In this document: positions 52,298-60,829 of the stretch, piece by piece
Layout of the letters: each line of letters opens with the position of its first letter
Position numbering within the stretch: the stretch's first letter is position 1
Notes under the pieces: model-generated
What the model was told of the DNA's origin: nothing
The model's database searches: none
Seen by the model: the letters and a program-made list of their open reading frames with translations, nothing else
DNA from: Gordonia namibiensis NBRC 108229
GTDB taxonomy: Bacteria > Actinomycetota > Actinomycetes > Mycobacteriales > Mycobacteriaceae
NCBI RefSeq assembly: GCF_000298235.1
Contig: NZ_BAHE01000022.1
Location: 62,001 to 126,000, forward strand
Direction of reading: 5' to 3'
Length of the DNA: 64,000 nucleotides
Made by a program: the position numbers and the translations under genes

Positions 52298-53937
52298 ACA
52301 CCTCCGTCCACACCACCACGCTCGCCGCCACCGTCGGCAGCCCGGTCGCCAACATCGCGATCTTCGCCGCATTCGTGGCGATCACGATGTACATCGTCAT
52401 CCGGGCCAGCAAGAACAACAATTCGGCCGCGGACTTCTTCACCGGAGGCCGTGGCTTCTCCGGCCCGCAGAACGGCATCGCCATCGCCGGCGACTACCTG
52501 TCGGCAGCCAGCTTCCTCGGCATCGCCGGCGCCATCGCGGTCTACGGCTACGACGGCTTCCTCTACTCCATCGGCTTCCTCGTCGCGTGGCTCGTCGCAT
52601 TGCTGCTCGTCGCCGAATTGCTGCGCAACACCGGCAAGTTCACGATGGCCGACGTCCTCAGCTTCCGCCTGAAGCAGCGGCCGGTCCGTCTCGCGGCGGC
52701 CATCTCGACCCTTGCGGTCTCGCTGTTCTACCTCCTCGCCCAGATGGCCGGTGCCGGTGGCCTCGTCGCCCTCCTGCTCGACATCGAGGGCCGTCTCGGC
52801 CAGTCGATCGTGATCGCGGTCGTCGGCGCGCTGATGATCGTCTACGTCCTCATCGGCGGCATGAAGGGCACCACCTGGGTGCAGATCATCAAGGCGGTGC
52901 TGCTCATCAGCGGCGCGGCGATCATGACCTTCATCGTCCTCGCCAAGTTCGGCATGAACCTGTCGTCGATCCTCGGTGCCGCACAGGACGCCATCAGCAG
53001 CTCCGGCAGCGAAAAGGTCGCCTCGCGTGACGTTCTCGCACCCGGCGCCCAGTACGGCGGTTCGCTCGAGTCCAAGATCAACTTCCTCTCGCTGGCCATC
53101 GCCCTGGTCCTCGGCACCGCGGGCCTGCCGCACGTGCTGATGCGCTTCTACACCGTGCCGACCGCGAAAGAGGCTCGTAAGTCGGTGGTCTGGGCGATCG
53201 CGCTCATCGGCGCCTTCTACCTGTTCACCCTCATCCTGGGTTACGGCGCGGCCGCTCTGGTCGGACCGGACAAGATCCTCGCCGCCGCCGGCGGACAGAA
53301 CGCCGCGGCACCGCTACTGGCCTTCGAACTCGGCGGTGTGGTACTCCTCGGCATCATCTCCGCGGTCGCTTTCGCCACGATTCTCGCTGTCGTCGCCGGC
53401 CTGGCGATCACCGCGTCGGCCTCGTTCGCCCACGACATCTACGCGTCGGTCATCAAGCGCAACAAGGTGAGTGAGGACGACCAGGTCCGCGTCTCGCGGT
53501 ACACCGTCGTCGTGCTCGGTGTCCTCGGCATCGTGCTCGGCATCCTGGCCAACGGTCAGAACATCGCATTCCTGGTGGCCCTGGCCTTCGCCATCGCCGC
53601 GGCGGCGAACCTGCCGACGATCGTGTACTCGCTCTACTGGAAGCGCTTCAACACCCGCGGCGCCCTGTGGAGCATGTACGGCGGCCTGATCTCCACGATC
53701 CTGCTGATCGTCTTCTCGCCGGCCGTCTCCGGCTCGTCGACCGCGATGATCCCCGGCGCCGACTTCGCCTGGTTCCCGCTGGCCAACCCGGGCATCGTCT
53801 CGATCCCGCTGGCCTTCGTCCTCGGCATCATCGGCACCCTGACCTCGCCGAGCGACGCCGGAACCCCGGAACGCAACGCGGAGATGGAGGTTCGCTCCCT
53901 CACCGGCATCGGTGCGGAGAAGGCCGTGCAGCACTAG
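52294..53937 (+). CDS. actP: Cation:acetate/monocarboxylate symporter (ActP/MctC type)
   Basis: 547 residues, GTG overlapping the DUF485 stop. About 13 spans with SSS motifs GDYLSAASFLGIAGAIAVYGYDGFLY and GTAGLPHVLMRFYTVPTAKEARKSV. ActP and C. glutamicum MctC of this family take up acetate, pyruvate and propionate. It is the last gene of a LytTR-small protein-SSS-DUF485-SSS unit. In C. glutamicum MctC expression is controlled by RamA/RamB, so RamB of this window is a second plausible regulator. Confidence 0.92.
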   Translation: MNTSVHTTTLAATVGSPVANIAIFAAFVAITMYIVIRASKNNNSAADFFTGGRGFSGPQNGIAIAGDYLSAASFLGIAGAIAVYGYDGFLYSIGFLVAWLVALLLVAELLRNTGKFTMADVLSFRLKQRPVRLAAAISTLAVSLFYLLAQMAGAGGLVALLLDIEGRLGQSIVIAVVGALMIVYVLIGGMKGTTWVQIIKAVLLISGAAIMTFIVLAKFGMNLSSILGAAQDAISSSGSEKVASRDVLAPGAQYGGSLESKINFLSLAIALVLGTAGLPHVLMRFYTVPTAKEARKSVVWAIALIGAFYLFTLILGYGAAALVGPDKILAAAGGQNAAAPLLAFELGGVVLLGIISAVAFATILAVVAGLAITASASFAHDIYASVIKRNKVSEDDQVRVSRYTVVVLGVLGIVLGILANGQNIAFLVALAFAIAAAANLPTIVYSLYWKRFNTRGALWSMYGGLISTILLIVFSPAVSGSSTAMIPGADFAWFPLANPGIVSIPLAFVLGIIGTLTSPSDAGTPERNAEMEVRSLTGIGAEKAVQH

Positions 53938-53945
53938 CCTTCGCA

Positions 53946-54017
53946 GCAAACCCACCCCTTATGGCCAGGTCCACCACCTCGAAAGGTGGTGGACCTGGCC
54001 ATTCGTGGTGGGTTTGC
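53946..54017. terminator. Nested inverted repeats, bidirectional terminator
   Basis: An inner perfect 19-bp stem ATGGCCAGGTCCACCACCT (53961-53979) / inverse (53984-54002) with a CGAA tetraloop lies within an outer perfect 11-bp pair GCAAACCCACC (53946-53956) / GGTGGGTTTGC (54007-54017). It sits between the convergent symporter and amidase genes. Confidence 0.85.
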
Positions 54018-54050
54018 GGAGGGCAGTCCGGAGCGACTGAGTTCCAGCGC

Positions 54051-55463
54051 TCAGGCGTCCTGGATCCGCGCGAACGGCCGGGCCGCCTCGAGTTCGAACG
54101 CGAGTTCCAGCAGGGTCCGCTCGTCACCGAGGTCGGCGGAGAACTGGATACCCACGGGCAGTCCCGACTTCGCCTGTCCCAGCGGCAGACTGATCGCCGG
54201 GGTGCCCGACGTGTTGTTCGCGGGCGTGAACGCGACGTAGCGCGTGAGACGGTCCATCGCCTCACCGAAGTCGATGCCCGGGTCGAGGTAACCGATCTCC
54301 GGCGGCAGGTGTGCGAGCGTCGGCGACAGGATCACGTCGAACTGCTCGTGGAGCGACCGGAACGCGGCGGTGGAGCGTCGGAGACCGCGGATCGACGACG
54401 GCATGCGGTAGAGGTGCCGCAGGGCGTTGCGCGACAGACCGCGGGTCAACGGGTCGATCTGCTTACGATCGAAGCCCTTGTCGTGCAACCGCTTACCGGT
54501 ACGGTCCAGCGCGAAGGCCAGCAGCGACCAGTAGTCGATGAACTGCCGGATGTAGGCGCGGTCGACCGGTAGCGGCACCATCTCCGTTCGGTGACCGAGA
54601 GATTCGACGAGCTCGGCGACCTCGGTGACGCACCGCTGGGTGTCGCGGTCGAGCAGCTGGCCGGTTATCGGTTCGGTGATCAGCGCGATCCGCAGCCGCC
54701 TCTCCCCCGGCCCTTCCACCAGACCGACCGGCGGCAGGCCGGGACCGGGACGGAAGCCCTGCGAGTCGTCGAGGAAGCGAGCGGTGTCCCGCACCGACCG
54801 GCTCACGATCCCGTTGCACACCAGGTCGATCGGCGCATCCTCGGTCTGCTTCGCCGGCGCGGTTCGACCCCGGCTCGGTTTGAGTCCCACGAGACCGCAT
54901 GCGGCAGCGGGGATCCGGATCGATCCGCCACCGTCGTTGGCATGCGCGATCGGCAGCGCGCCCGCCGCCACGAGGGCGGCCGAACCACCGGAGGAGCCAC
55001 CGGCGGAGTAGTCGGTGTCCCACGGGTTGCGGGTCGGCTCCCGGTCGACGTACTCGGTCGTCGCGGTCAGCCCGAAAGCCGGCATGTTCGACGCCCCGAC
55101 GAGGTTCACGCCGGTCGCCAGGAACTGGTTGGTGAAGGCCTCGTTCGCCGAGGCCGGGTTCGGCGCGACCGCAGCCGACCCGTGGCAGGTGGGCAGGCCC
55201 GCGAAGTCGGTGTTGTTCTTGATGATCGACGGCACGCCGACGAACGATCCGGACGGGAAGTCGTTGTCGACGGCGCGCTTGCGGGCACGCTCGCGGTCGT
55301 CGAAGGCGACCGCGTTCAGCTGGGGATTAACTGCGTCGATCCGGGCGAGAGCCGCTTCGACAGCCTCGGCGGCCGAGATCTCCCGGGCGGCGATGGCGTC
55401 GGCGATGCCGACGGCGTCGAGATCACCGAGTGCGTCGTCTGTGAACGCGTGAACCTTCTTCAT
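54051..55463 (-). CDS. Amidase (amidase-signature family)
   Basis: 470 residues, ATG at 55463. The Ser-cisSer-Lys triad is visible: Lys82 in GVPSIIKNN, the GGSSGGS loop at 155-161 (cis-Ser 157/158), and nucleophile Ser181 in NDGGGSIRIPA. C-terminal FTPANNTSGTPAISLPLG is typical. It hydrolyses amides of aryl or acyl substrates; it lacks a GatA-like context. A TetR gene follows upstream on the same strand after nine bases, so the two may be cotranscribed. Confidence 0.9.
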   Translation of the reverse strand: MKKVHAFTDDALGDLDAVGIADAIAAREISAAEAVEAALARIDAVNPQLNAVAFDDRERARKRAVDNDFPSGSFVGVPSIIKNNTDFAGLPTCHGSAAVAPNPASANEAFTNQFLATGVNLVGASNMPAFGLTATTEYVDREPTRNPWDTDYSAGGSSGGSAALVAAGALPIAHANDGGGSIRIPAAACGLVGLKPSRGRTAPAKQTEDAPIDLVCNGIVSRSVRDTARFLDDSQGFRPGPGLPPVGLVEGPGERRLRIALITEPITGQLLDRDTQRCVTEVAELVESLGHRTEMVPLPVDRAYIRQFIDYWSLLAFALDRTGKRLHDKGFDRKQIDPLTRGLSRNALRHLYRMPSSIRGLRRSTAAFRSLHEQFDVILSPTLAHLPPEIGYLDPGIDFGEAMDRLTRYVAFTPANNTSGTPAISLPLGQAKSGLPVGIQFSADLGDERTLLELAFELEAARPFARIQDA

Positions 55464-55472
55464 GCCCGGACC

Positions 55473-56099
55473 CTATCGCCCTCCGGCGGACCCCGGGGCC
55501 GCTCCCAGCATCGCGGCGACATCGTCGACCAGCTCCGCGACGTAGGCGTCGTCGACCGCGAGACCGAAGACCGCGTGGTGGTAGAGGGGTGCGATCACAT
55601 GGTCGAGGAGCTGCCGCACCGACGGCGTCGCCTCGCCGCGCTCGCGCGCCCGCGCGATCATCTCCTCGGCCTGCTCGCGGCGGATCTCCCAGCACGGGCA
55701 CACCTCGACGACGTCGTCGCGCGCCGCGACCATCGCACGCAGGTAGGCCCGCCGCTTCGGCCGGCCGATGTCGGCGGCGATCACGCGCGCCCACTCGGCG
55801 ATGTCGTCGCGGAGCACGCCCGTGTCGGGCAGCGGTTCACCCTGCGTCAGTGCGGCAACCGCCACCTCGCCCAGGAGCGCGTCGATCGAGCCCCACCTGC
55901 GGTAGATGCTGGTCGGGTTGACGCCGGCGAGGTCGGCGACCTCGGGGATCGTCATCGTGTCGCGCTGGCCGGCACCGACGAGTTGCCCGACGGCGGCGTA
56001 CACCGCCGACTGGACGCGAGCGCTCCGACCGCCGGGCCTCTTCGCGCGCGTTGTCGCGTCCGCGGTGTCCGCCTGCGGTGTTGCGCTGCCCATAGCCAT
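55473..56099 (-). CDS. TetR-family regulator of the adjacent MFS transporter
   Basis: 208 residues; ATG at 56099, another two codons in at 56093. HTH: AVYAAVGQLVGAGQRDTMTIPEVADLAGVNPTSIYRRWGSIDALL. The C-terminal domain has one Cys pair VCPCWEIRRE. It is divergent from the MFS gene with a palindrome between, so it probably represses that transporter. It may be cotranscribed with the amidase. Confidence 0.86.
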   Translation of the reverse strand: MAMGSATPQADTADATTRAKRPGGRSARVQSAVYAAVGQLVGAGQRDTMTIPEVADLAGVNPTSIYRRWGSIDALLGEVAVAALTQGEPLPDTGVLRDDIAEWARVIAADIGRPKRRAYLRAMVAARDDVVEVCPCWEIRREQAEEMIARARERGEATPSVRQLLDHVIAPLYHHAVFGLAVDDAYVAELVDDVAAMLGAAPGSAGGR

Positions 56100-56157
56100 G
56101 CGGCCATTATTGCAAATCTGATTGCTTTTGGAAGGAATCCGGGGCTATCGTCGTTCT

Positions 56158-56173
56158 AAATGCAACTGCATTT
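56158..56173. promoter_or_regulatory. Probable TetR operator before the MFS gene
   Basis: AAATGCA-AC-TGCATTT, perfect 7-bp arms, 16 bases before the MFS start codon and 58 bases from the TetR start. A looser TTGCAAATCTGATTGC lies at 56110-56125. Confidence 0.5.
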
Positions 56174-56189
56174 GCGTTAAGGAGACGAC

Positions 56190-57446
56190 ATGGCGCCGCT
56201 ACATCCCCACCGCGCGTTCTGGCTGATCGCGGCCACGTACGTGATGGTGCTCTTCGCCTCCGCAGCTCCGTCGCCGCTGTACCCCGTCTACCAGGAGCTC
56301 TGGGGTTTCTCGTCGCTCACCCTGACCCTGGTCTTCGCGGTCTACGTGGTCACGATGCTGTTGAGTCTGCTGACGGTGGGGTCGCTCTCCGACCACATCG
56401 GCCGTCGCCCGGTGCTTGCGGTCGCACTCGTCCTGCTGATCGTCAGCATGGTGCTCTTCGTCGTCGCCGGGGACGTGGGGACATTGCTCGCCGCACGCGC
56501 GCTGCAGGGCCTCGCCACCGGCGCGGCCATGGGCACGCTCACCGCGACGACCGTCGACCTCCAGCCCACTGCCCGACTCGGCTCGACGATCATCGGCGCC
56601 GCCCCGGCCTTCGGTCTCGCGACCGGTGTCGGTGTCGCCGGACTGCTCGTCGAGTACGCACCCGCGCCCCGAATTCTGGTCTACGAGGTCATTCTCGGAC
56701 TGTTCGCGGCGCTGCTGATCGCACTCCTCGTGGTCCCGGAGACCCGCGAACGCGTGGGCTTCACCTCGCGCCGGCACCTGGCCACGACTCTCGCACCCCA
56801 GGTTCGGGTGCCCCGCGAGGTCCGCCCGGTGTTCTTCGCCGCGGTACCCACCCTGGTGGCCACCTGGTCACTCGGCGGGCTGTATCTGTCGCTCGGCTCC
56901 TCGGTCGTCGCACGGGTCTTCGGGGTCACCAACCACGGTGAGGCCGGGCTCATCCTCTTCACCTTCTTCGCCAGCGCGACGATCACCTCGCTGTTCATCA
57001 CCGGACGACCGGCGACGTTCAAACAGGCCTACGGTTACCCGACCCTCGCCATCGGCGTCCTGATCTCGCTGTCCGGCGTCCTGACCGAGATCCTGCCGCT
57101 CTACATCCTCGGCTCGCTCGTGGCCGGCTCCGGCTGGGCGGCGACCTTCCTCAGCGCCATGGACAACATCACCGCCGCGACACCTCCCGCCCAGCGCGGA
57201 CAGGTCTACTCCTCGGTGTTCGTCGCCAGCTACCTCGCGTTCAGCATGCCGGCCGTGATCGCGGGAATCGTCGTGTCCCACATCGGGCTACGCGCGACGG
57301 TCATCGGATACGTCGGCTACGTCCTCGCCGTCGCACTGTTCGGGGCGGGGCTGGCGGTCGTCATGCGGCGCGCCGCCGCCAGGACCGAGTCGGCAACTCC
57401 TGAACCGGAAGACGCGACGGAGCCGGTGGCGGTCGGCGAGTCCTGA
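56190..57446 (+). CDS. Major facilitator superfamily exporter
   Basis: 418 residues, ATG with AAGGAG eight bases upstream. Twelve predicted spans; the loop 2-3 motif appears as LSDHIGRRPVLAVAL, motif C-like LVPETRERVGF. It begins HPHRAFWLIAATYVMVLFASAAPSPLYPVYQELWGFS, typical of drug-efflux-like MFS proteins under TetR control. Substrate unknown. Confidence 0.88.
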   Translation: MAPLHPHRAFWLIAATYVMVLFASAAPSPLYPVYQELWGFSSLTLTLVFAVYVVTMLLSLLTVGSLSDHIGRRPVLAVALVLLIVSMVLFVVAGDVGTLLAARALQGLATGAAMGTLTATTVDLQPTARLGSTIIGAAPAFGLATGVGVAGLLVEYAPAPRILVYEVILGLFAALLIALLVVPETRERVGFTSRRHLATTLAPQVRVPREVRPVFFAAVPTLVATWSLGGLYLSLGSSVVARVFGVTNHGEAGLILFTFFASATITSLFITGRPATFKQAYGYPTLAIGVLISLSGVLTEILPLYILGSLVAGSGWAATFLSAMDNITAATPPAQRGQVYSSVFVASYLAFSMPAVIAGIVVSHIGLRATVIGYVGYVLAVALFGAGLAVVMRRAAARTESATPEPEDATEPVAVGES

Positions 57447-57459
57447 ACGGACGCCGAGA

Positions 57460-58074
57460 TCAGCCCCGGTCCCGCAGCCCCACCATCCGGGTGGCCAGCT
57501 GCGCATAGAACTCGCCCATCTTCTCGGGCGGGAGTGAGTTCTCGGCGCGGTACCAGCGTGCGAGGTCGATGCCCATCGACAGCATCGCGTTGGTGGTGGC
57601 CTGGGAATCGGACACGTCGAAGTCGCCGTTCTCGATCCCGGCGTCGACGATGGCACGCACTCGCCGAGTGATCTCCCGACGCAGTTCCATGACCGGCTCG
57701 AGGTGTTCGGGGGCGAGCGATGCGAGTTCGTAGTTCACGACGCGGCCGCGCACGTGTTCGCGCGCATGGTGCTCGGTGAAGGCGCCGATGACCGTCTCGA
57801 GTCGTTCTCCGGGCGGGGCCGTCGGATCGTCGACCTCGTCGATCATGGCCAGGATGCGTCGATGCCCGGCGTCGGAGAGCTCGAAGAGCAGCTCCTCCTT
57901 GGACCGGAAGTGCACGTAGACCGCGGCCGAACTCATCTGCGCGCCGTTGGCGATGTCACGGGTCGTCGTGGCGTTGAAGCCCTTCGCTGCGAACGCCTCG
58001 ACCGCGGCGAGCAACAACCGCTGTCGGGCAGCGACCGGTTGCGCACGGGTCGTCGGTTCCGTTGACGAGACCAC
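57460..58074 (-). CDS. TetR-family regulator facing acyl-CoA dehydrogenases
   Basis: 204 residues from the GTG at 58074 (VSSTEPTTRA), because GAGGGG is six bases upstream; GTGs at 58080 and 58092 are alternatives. HTH: LLLAAVEAFAAKGFNATTTRDIANGAQMSSAAVYVHFRSKEELLF, a pattern close to KstR2 and related acyl-CoA-responsive TetRs. The C-terminal domain carries REHVRGRVVNYELASLAPEHLEPVMELRREI. Divergent from two acyl-CoA dehydrogenase genes with a KstR2-like palindrome between, so it probably de-represses them when an acyl-CoA binds. Confidence 0.87.
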   Translation of the reverse strand: MVSSTEPTTRAQPVAARQRLLLAAVEAFAAKGFNATTTRDIANGAQMSSAAVYVHFRSKEELLFELSDAGHRRILAMIDEVDDPTAPPGERLETVIGAFTEHHAREHVRGRVVNYELASLAPEHLEPVMELRREITRRVRAIVDAGIENGDFDVSDSQATTNAMLSMGIDLARWYRAENSLPPEKMGEFYAQLATRMVGLRDRG

Positions 58075-58159
58075 GTCCACCCCCTCGTTCACTCGGCGAC
58101 CTCGCGCCTGTTCCAGCCGATTGACACCGCCTCTGATGCGCGGCATAGTGCAAGATATC

Positions 58160-58177
58160 ACTAAGCAAGCGCTTAGT
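58160..58177. promoter_or_regulatory. KstR2-like operator
   Basis: ACTAAGC-AAGC-GCTTAGT: 7-bp inverted arms. The inner AGCAAGCGCTTAGT agrees with the KstR2 motif AnCAAGnnCTTGnT (recalled) at all but one fixed position. It lies between the TetR gene and the acyl-CoA dehydrogenases. Confidence 0.6.
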
Positions 58178-58271
58178 CAGCGGCCGGTCTCTCAGGGTTC
58201 TCCCAGGTAGACGGTCCGTGATTGGTGTCGCCGAACACCCGGCAACCCCCGACAGGAGTAGAGAAGAACCC

Positions 58272-59465
58272 ATGCACCTGAAGTTCAGTCCGGAGGAAGA
58301 GGCGTTCCGCGAGGAACTGCGCAGCATCTTCGCGAAGGTCCCCGAGGACCTCCGCAAGCGGAACGAAGAGGGGAAGCTCAACTACCCCGACGACATCATC
58401 ACCTCGGCGCGCATCCTCAACGAGCACGGCGTGCACACCCCGAACTGGCCGGTCGAGTGGGGCGGCAAGGACTGGACCCCGATCCAGTTCCACATCTACC
58501 GCGAGGAGATGAGCCTGGCGTTCGTCCCCGACCCGCTGCCGTTCAACGCCGGCATGATCGGCCCGGTCATCGCCCAGTTCGGCTCGCAGGAGATGAAGGA
58601 ACGCTTCCTGCCGAAGACCGCCAACCTCGACATCTGGTGGTGCCAGGGCTTCTCCGAGCCCGAGGCCGGCTCCGACCTCGCATCCCTCAAGACCCGCGCG
58701 GTCCGCGACGGCGACCACTACGTCATCAACGGTCAGAAGACCTGGACCACGCTGGGCCAGTACGCCGACTGGATCTTCCTGCTCGCCCGCACCAACCCGG
58801 ACGTCAAGAAGCAGGCCGGCATCAGCATGTTCCTGATCCCGATGGACACCCCGGGCATCGAACTGCGCCCGATCCAGCTGATCGACGGTAGCTACGAGGT
58901 CAACGAGGTCTTCTTCAACGACGTCAAGGTGCCCGCCGAGAACATGGTCGGCGAGGAGAACAGCGGCTGGACCCAGGCCAAGTTCCTGCTGGGCAACGAG
59001 CGCAGCGGCATCGCCCGCGTCGGCTACACCAAGACCAACCTCGCCCGCGCGAAGCGTCTTGCCGCACAGACCAAGACCGCCCACGGGACCCTCCTCGACG
59101 ACCCGCTGTTCGCCACGCGCCTCGCCGAGATCGAGAACGAACTGCTCGCCCTCGAGGTCACCCAGTTGCGCGTGGCCGCGTCGTCGGCCGACGGCAAGCC
59201 GAACCCCGCCTCGTCGCTGCTGAAGCTGAAGGGCAGCCAGCTGCAGCAGGCCGCCAAGGAGCTCCTCTCCGACATCGCCGGCCCGGACTCGCTCCCGGTC
59301 GCCGAGGTCGCCGCCGACGCGCCGAACGGCAGCGCCCAGGTCGACGCACCCGAGTGGGCCCAGCTGGCCACACCCGAGTACCTCAACTACCGCAAGGTCT
59401 CGATCTACGGCGGTTCCTCCGAGGTCCAGCGCCAGATCATCGACAAGGCGGTCCTCGGTCTCTGA
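58272..59465 (+). CDS. Acyl-CoA dehydrogenase, large partner
   Basis: 397 residues from the ATG at 58272 (MHLKFSPEEEAF). ACAD fold: GFSEPEAGSDLASLKT and QKTWTT contact FAD, and GGSSEVQRQIIDK is the C-terminal consensus. The position of the medium-chain catalytic Glu (YEG) is Gly here (YGG), while Glu243 in LLGNERSG could serve as base, as in FadE26/ChsE4. The next gene is a smaller ACAD, the pattern of alpha2-beta2 heterotetramers of steroid degradation. Substrate unknown. Confidence 0.88.
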   Translation: MHLKFSPEEEAFREELRSIFAKVPEDLRKRNEEGKLNYPDDIITSARILNEHGVHTPNWPVEWGGKDWTPIQFHIYREEMSLAFVPDPLPFNAGMIGPVIAQFGSQEMKERFLPKTANLDIWWCQGFSEPEAGSDLASLKTRAVRDGDHYVINGQKTWTTLGQYADWIFLLARTNPDVKKQAGISMFLIPMDTPGIELRPIQLIDGSYEVNEVFFNDVKVPAENMVGEENSGWTQAKFLLGNERSGIARVGYTKTNLARAKRLAAQTKTAHGTLLDDPLFATRLAEIENELLALEVTQLRVAASSADGKPNPASSLLKLKGSQLQQAAKELLSDIAGPDSLPVAEVAADAPNGSAQVDAPEWAQLATPEYLNYRKVSIYGGSSEVQRQIIDKAVLGL

Positions 59466-59513
59466 CCGCCGGCCCCTCCGACCTCACTTCGACTTCACAG
59501 ACCAAGGACGACA

Positions 59514-60626
59514 ATGGATTTCGAGCTTTCCGAAGAACAGGGGATGTTGCGCGACACCGTGCGCGAGGTCCTCACCAAGACCTACGACGTGGAGACCCTC
59601 CGCAAGGTGACCGACACCGATCTCGGCTACAGCGAGAAGGTGTGGAAGTCACTCGCGGAGATCGGCATCCTCGGCCTGACCTTCCCCGAGTCCGAGGGCG
59701 GCATGGACGCCGGACCGGTCGAGTTCACCAGCGTGATGACCGAACTCGGTCGCGCACTCGCCCCCGAGCCGTACCTGGACTCGGTGCTGGTCCCCGGCTC
59801 GCTGCTCGACGCCGCCGACGACGCGACCCGCGCCGAGCTGCGCGGCGGTCTCGCCTCCGGTGAGCTGCTGATGGCCTTCGCCCACAACGAGCCCGGCGAC
59901 CGCTGGCCGCTGGCCGCGGTGGCCACCACCGCCACCGCCGAGGGCGTGCTCAACGGCACCAAGACGCTTGTCGGACACGGCGATTCCGCACACAAGCTGA
60001 TCGTCTCGGCACGCGTGGGCGACGAGGTGGGTCTGTTCCTCATCGACGCCGACGCCGAGGGTGTCACCCGCACCGCGTACCGCACCCACGATCGTCGACG
60101 CGGCGCCGAGTTCACGTTCAACGACGCCAAGGCCACCCGCCTCGGCAGCGGCGACGCAACCGAGCTCATCGCCAACGCGGAGATCGGCATCCAGACCGCA
60201 CTGTGCGCCGAGGCCCTCGGCGCCATGGAGCGCAGCCTCGAGCTGACCGTCGAATACTTGAAGTCGCGCAAGCAGTTCGGCGTTCCGCTGGCCACCTTCC
60301 AGTCGCTCACCCACCGCGCCGCGGACATGTACGTCCAGCTCGAGCTCGCCCGCAGCATGGTGCTGTACGCGACGGTCGCGCTCTCGGACGGTATCGCCGA
60401 CGCGGCCATCGCCTCGCGCGTGAAGCTGCAGACCGTGCGTTCGGCACGCCTGATCGGCCAGGAGGCCATCCAGATGCACGGCGGTATCGGCATGACCGCC
60501 GAGTACCCGATCGCGCACTACGTCAGCCGCCTGACCGCGATCAGCCACACCCTCGGCGACGCGGACGCCCACGTCACCAAGCTGTCGAAGAACCTCGCGT
60601 CCTACGACATGCTCAGCGTCGGCTGA
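59514..60626 (+). CDS. Acyl-CoA dehydrogenase, small partner
   Basis: 370 residues, ATG at 59514, 48 bases after its neighbour. MDFELSEEQGMLRDTVREV start, then LYATVALSD, SRKQFGVPLATFQSLTHRAADMYVQLELARSM and QMHGGIGMTAEYPIAHYVSRLTAI. The mid-domain FAD segments are shorter than in the first gene, and the usual catalytic Glu positions are not evident, suggesting a non-catalytic partner. Together with the preceding gene it probably forms one enzyme controlled by the divergent TetR. Confidence 0.87.
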   Translation: MDFELSEEQGMLRDTVREVLTKTYDVETLRKVTDTDLGYSEKVWKSLAEIGILGLTFPESEGGMDAGPVEFTSVMTELGRALAPEPYLDSVLVPGSLLDAADDATRAELRGGLASGELLMAFAHNEPGDRWPLAAVATTATAEGVLNGTKTLVGHGDSAHKLIVSARVGDEVGLFLIDADAEGVTRTAYRTHDRRRGAEFTFNDAKATRLGSGDATELIANAEIGIQTALCAEALGAMERSLELTVEYLKSRKQFGVPLATFQSLTHRAADMYVQLELARSMVLYATVALSDGIADAAIASRVKLQTVRSARLIGQEAIQMHGGIGMTAEYPIAHYVSRLTAISHTLGDADAHVTKLSKNLASYDMLSVG

Positions 60627-60648
60627 CATAGCCAGCCGCCCCCCGCTG

Positions 60649-60740
60649 CCTGAGGTGCGAGGAGCGATAGCGACGAGCCACGAAGGCCTGGTGAGAAATC
60701 GTCACCAGCCCTTCGTGGCTCGCTTCGCTCGCACCTCAGG
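60649..60740. repeat. Long interrupted hairpin (possible dispersed repeat)
   Basis: An outer pair CCTGAGGTGCGA (60649-60660) / TCGCACCTCAGG (60729-60740) and an inner pair GAGCCACGAAGG (60675-60686) / CCTTCGTGGCTC (60710-60721) plus CTGGTGA / TCACCAG (60688-60694 / 60702-60708). The GAGGTGCGAG and CCTTCGTGGCTCGC motifs recur in Gordonia/Rhodococcus intergenic elements by recall. It may terminate the dehydrogenase operon. Confidence 0.6.
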
Positions 60741-60829
60741 GAGCAAGGGATGAGCTTCGCCTCCCACCCCGTTGCCCTGCCCACCGATAGTGTTCATCTG
60801 CGAACGTCGGTGAGGAGAGAGGGACTCGG

